Shown one piece after another: positions 62,876 through 64,000 of a stretch of DNA of 64,000 nucleotides. Source of the stretch: Paenibacillus sp. LHD-38. GTDB lineage: Bacteria; Bacillota; Bacilli; Paenibacillales; Paenibacillaceae. The first letter of the stretch is position 1; every line of letters begins with the position of its first letter. The translations under genes and the position numbers were made by a program. The notes under the pieces are model-generated. The model was not told the origin of the DNA. It did not search any database and was given only the letters and a program-made list of their open reading frames with translations. The stretch is taken from the NCBI RefSeq assembly GCF_031157315.1, contig NZ_JAVIFU010000006.1:124001-188000 (forward strand), in the 5' to 3' direction.

Positions 62876-64000
62876 ATGGCTCGTTTCGAAAAATGGACCA
62901 ACCGTTTCGCATCAAAAATGATTTTAGCATTTCTATTGATCATCTTAATTCCGACCACTTTATCGGGGTTTTCTTTCTATTTGGAATCTTCTGCGCTTGT
63001 GAAACGGAATGTCAGAGCATCTGCCGTTCAGGTTACGAAACAAACCGCCGATGCGCTGTCTTCTATATTTAATGCCGGAAGCGATACCTCTGATTTGATA
63101 TACAGCGATTTGAAGGTGCAGAAAGCGGCGATGCAGTACAGCACGAGCCCGCTTAACACACAAATTGAGATGTCGCAATCGCTCAGCACCCTGCTGAACA
63201 ACGTCGTGTATTCCAGTTCGTTTGTCCGAATAGTTTATATCATTAAGAGCGGGGGAATCGGTTGGGGGAGCGGCACGTTCTCTACGCCCAAGCTTCGCAA
63301 GATTGATTTGAACCAGCAAAAATGGGTGGTCGATTCCAAAAAACAGGATGGGGGCCTCGTATGGCAAACCCTGCGCAAGGATCCTTTCAGCGGCGGCGGT
63401 GAAAATACCGATCTCGTGCTTCCGATCAGCCGGACGCTGAAAGATTTTGATTCGCTTCAGCAGATTGGACTGCTCGTCGTTAATTTAAACGGCAAGGCGA
63501 TTATTAATACCATTAATCAGGTTAAGCTTGGCGAGACCGGCCGCTATATGGTCGTCAATCCGGAAGGCCAAATTATGATCGATGCGGATCTCTCGCAAAT
63601 TGGCCGGGTTGTCGAGGATGCGAAGCTGCATGAGCTCATTGTGCATAACGATGCGGTTGAATTCGAATATTCCAATAATGGTATCCGTTATTATGGCGTA
63701 AAACAGCTGCTGAGCAATGGATGGCTTCTGGTTGGCACGGTGCCTACGGTCGAAATAACAGGTGTGCTGGATAAGCTTCATACGCGTATTTTGATCACCT
63801 CGGTTTGCTTCGCTTTACTCGCGGTGCTCATTGGCTTTCTTATCGCGAATCGGGTTACCAAACCGATTAAGCAGTTAACGCTGGAAATGAGGCGGGTGCA
63901 GCAGGGGGACTTATCTGTACGCACGGCATTGACCTCTTCCGATGAAATCGGGCTGATGAGCAAGCATTTTAATAAAATGCTGGATGAAATCGAACAGCTC
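62876..64000 (+). CDS. YesM-like sensor histidine kinase (partial, runs off the window)
   Basis: The frame is open from ATG 62876, with AAGGTGGG about 7 nt upstream, to the window end (375 codons). Visible parts: an N-terminal membrane helix (FASKMILAFLLIILIPTTL), an extracytoplasmic dCache-like domain, a second membrane helix near 303-323 (ILITSVCFALLAVLIGFLIA), and a HAMP domain (NRVTKPIKQLTLEMRRVQQGDL, SSDEIGLMSKHFNKML). The His-kinase part lies beyond the end. YesM-type kinases pair with AraC-type response regulators to control neighbouring CUT1 and glycosidase genes, so this probably senses dextran-derived sugars. Confidence 0.85.
   Translation, partial: MARFEKWTNRFASKMILAFLLIILIPTTLSGFSFYLESSALVKRNVRASAVQVTKQTADALSSIFNAGSDTSDLIYSDLKVQKAAMQYSTSPLNTQIEMSQSLSTLLNNVVYSSSFVRIVYIIKSGGIGWGSGTFSTPKLRKIDLNQQKWVVDSKKQDGGLVWQTLRKDPFSGGGENTDLVLPISRTLKDFDSLQQIGLLVVNLNGKAIINTINQVKLGETGRYMVVNPEGQIMIDADLSQIGRVVEDAKLHELIVHNDAVEFEYSNNGIRYYGVKQLLSNGWLLVGTVPTVEITGVLDKLHTRILITSVCFALLAVLIGFLIANRVTKPIKQLTLEMRRVQQGDLSVRTALTSSDEIGLMSKHFNKMLDEIEQL

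Overview
The window reads as chromosomal DNA of a Paenibacillus-like, spore-former-type Bacillota. The evidence is strong AGGAGG ribosome binding sites, frequent GTG/TTG starts, CUT1 sugar ABC importers without their own ATPase, lipoprotein solute-binding proteins, AraC and YesM-type regulators, S-layer homology (SLH) domains, GH66 dextran enzymes and a YfmM-type ABC-F protein. No rRNA, tRNA, CRISPR array or intact transposon was seen.

Layout. 1-8.2 kb: an ABC-F ATPase, a methyltransferase with a TPR-like tail, a small lipoprotein, then two secreted cupredoxin proteins followed by an ECF sigma factor and an RskA-type anti-sigma factor. 8.5-13 kb: a GHL6/GH42-type glycosidase on the minus strand facing an AraC regulator, and an MFS exporter. 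13-16 kb: a compact Tat locus, in which a twin-arginine amidohydrolase, tatC and a GlnR-like MerR gene lie divergent from tatA, with a perfect GlnR/TnrA-type palindrome between the two arms. 16-24 kb: a LacI regulator, probably initiated at AUC, then a GH35 enzyme, two permeases and a binding protein behind paired LacI-type operators and a cre-like site. 24-33 kb: sugar isomerase, LtrA, ThuA, Gfo/Idh/MocA, SGNH hydrolase, CE7 esterase and two tandem diguanylate cyclases.

34-44.5 kb is a decayed accessory stretch. It holds a frameshifted serine recombinase tail, a probable holin relic, a lipoprotein with a stop codon in its lipobox, orphan ends of secreted glycosidases, a VOC-protein tail and a beheaded EAL domain. 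Between them sit two intact secreted proteins: a seven-repeat RCC1 protein and an agarase/GH-A-like enzyme.

44.5-64 kb: lipoate ligase, Nudix hydrolase, an ArsB-type transporter, an AraC regulator divergent from an oxidoreductase/ThuA pair, then a probable dextran-utilisation locus. This comprises a binding protein, two permeases, a lipoprotein GH66 enzyme and a 2170-residue SLH-anchored GH66 enzyme whose catalytic barrel is interrupted by about nine CBM35-like modules. A YesM-like sensor kinase runs off the window end.

The most notable non-coding signals are a ~95-bp hairpin-forming repeat (five copies, four of them directly behind intrinsic terminators), a four-unit palindrome array at 1838-2025, and a 119-bp nested inverted repeat at 27131-27249 that looks like a structured RNA or mobile repeat. 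Together the metabolic genes describe a glycan-scavenging bacterium with surface enzymes, CUT1 importers, intracellular sugar-modifying enzymes and catabolite control.
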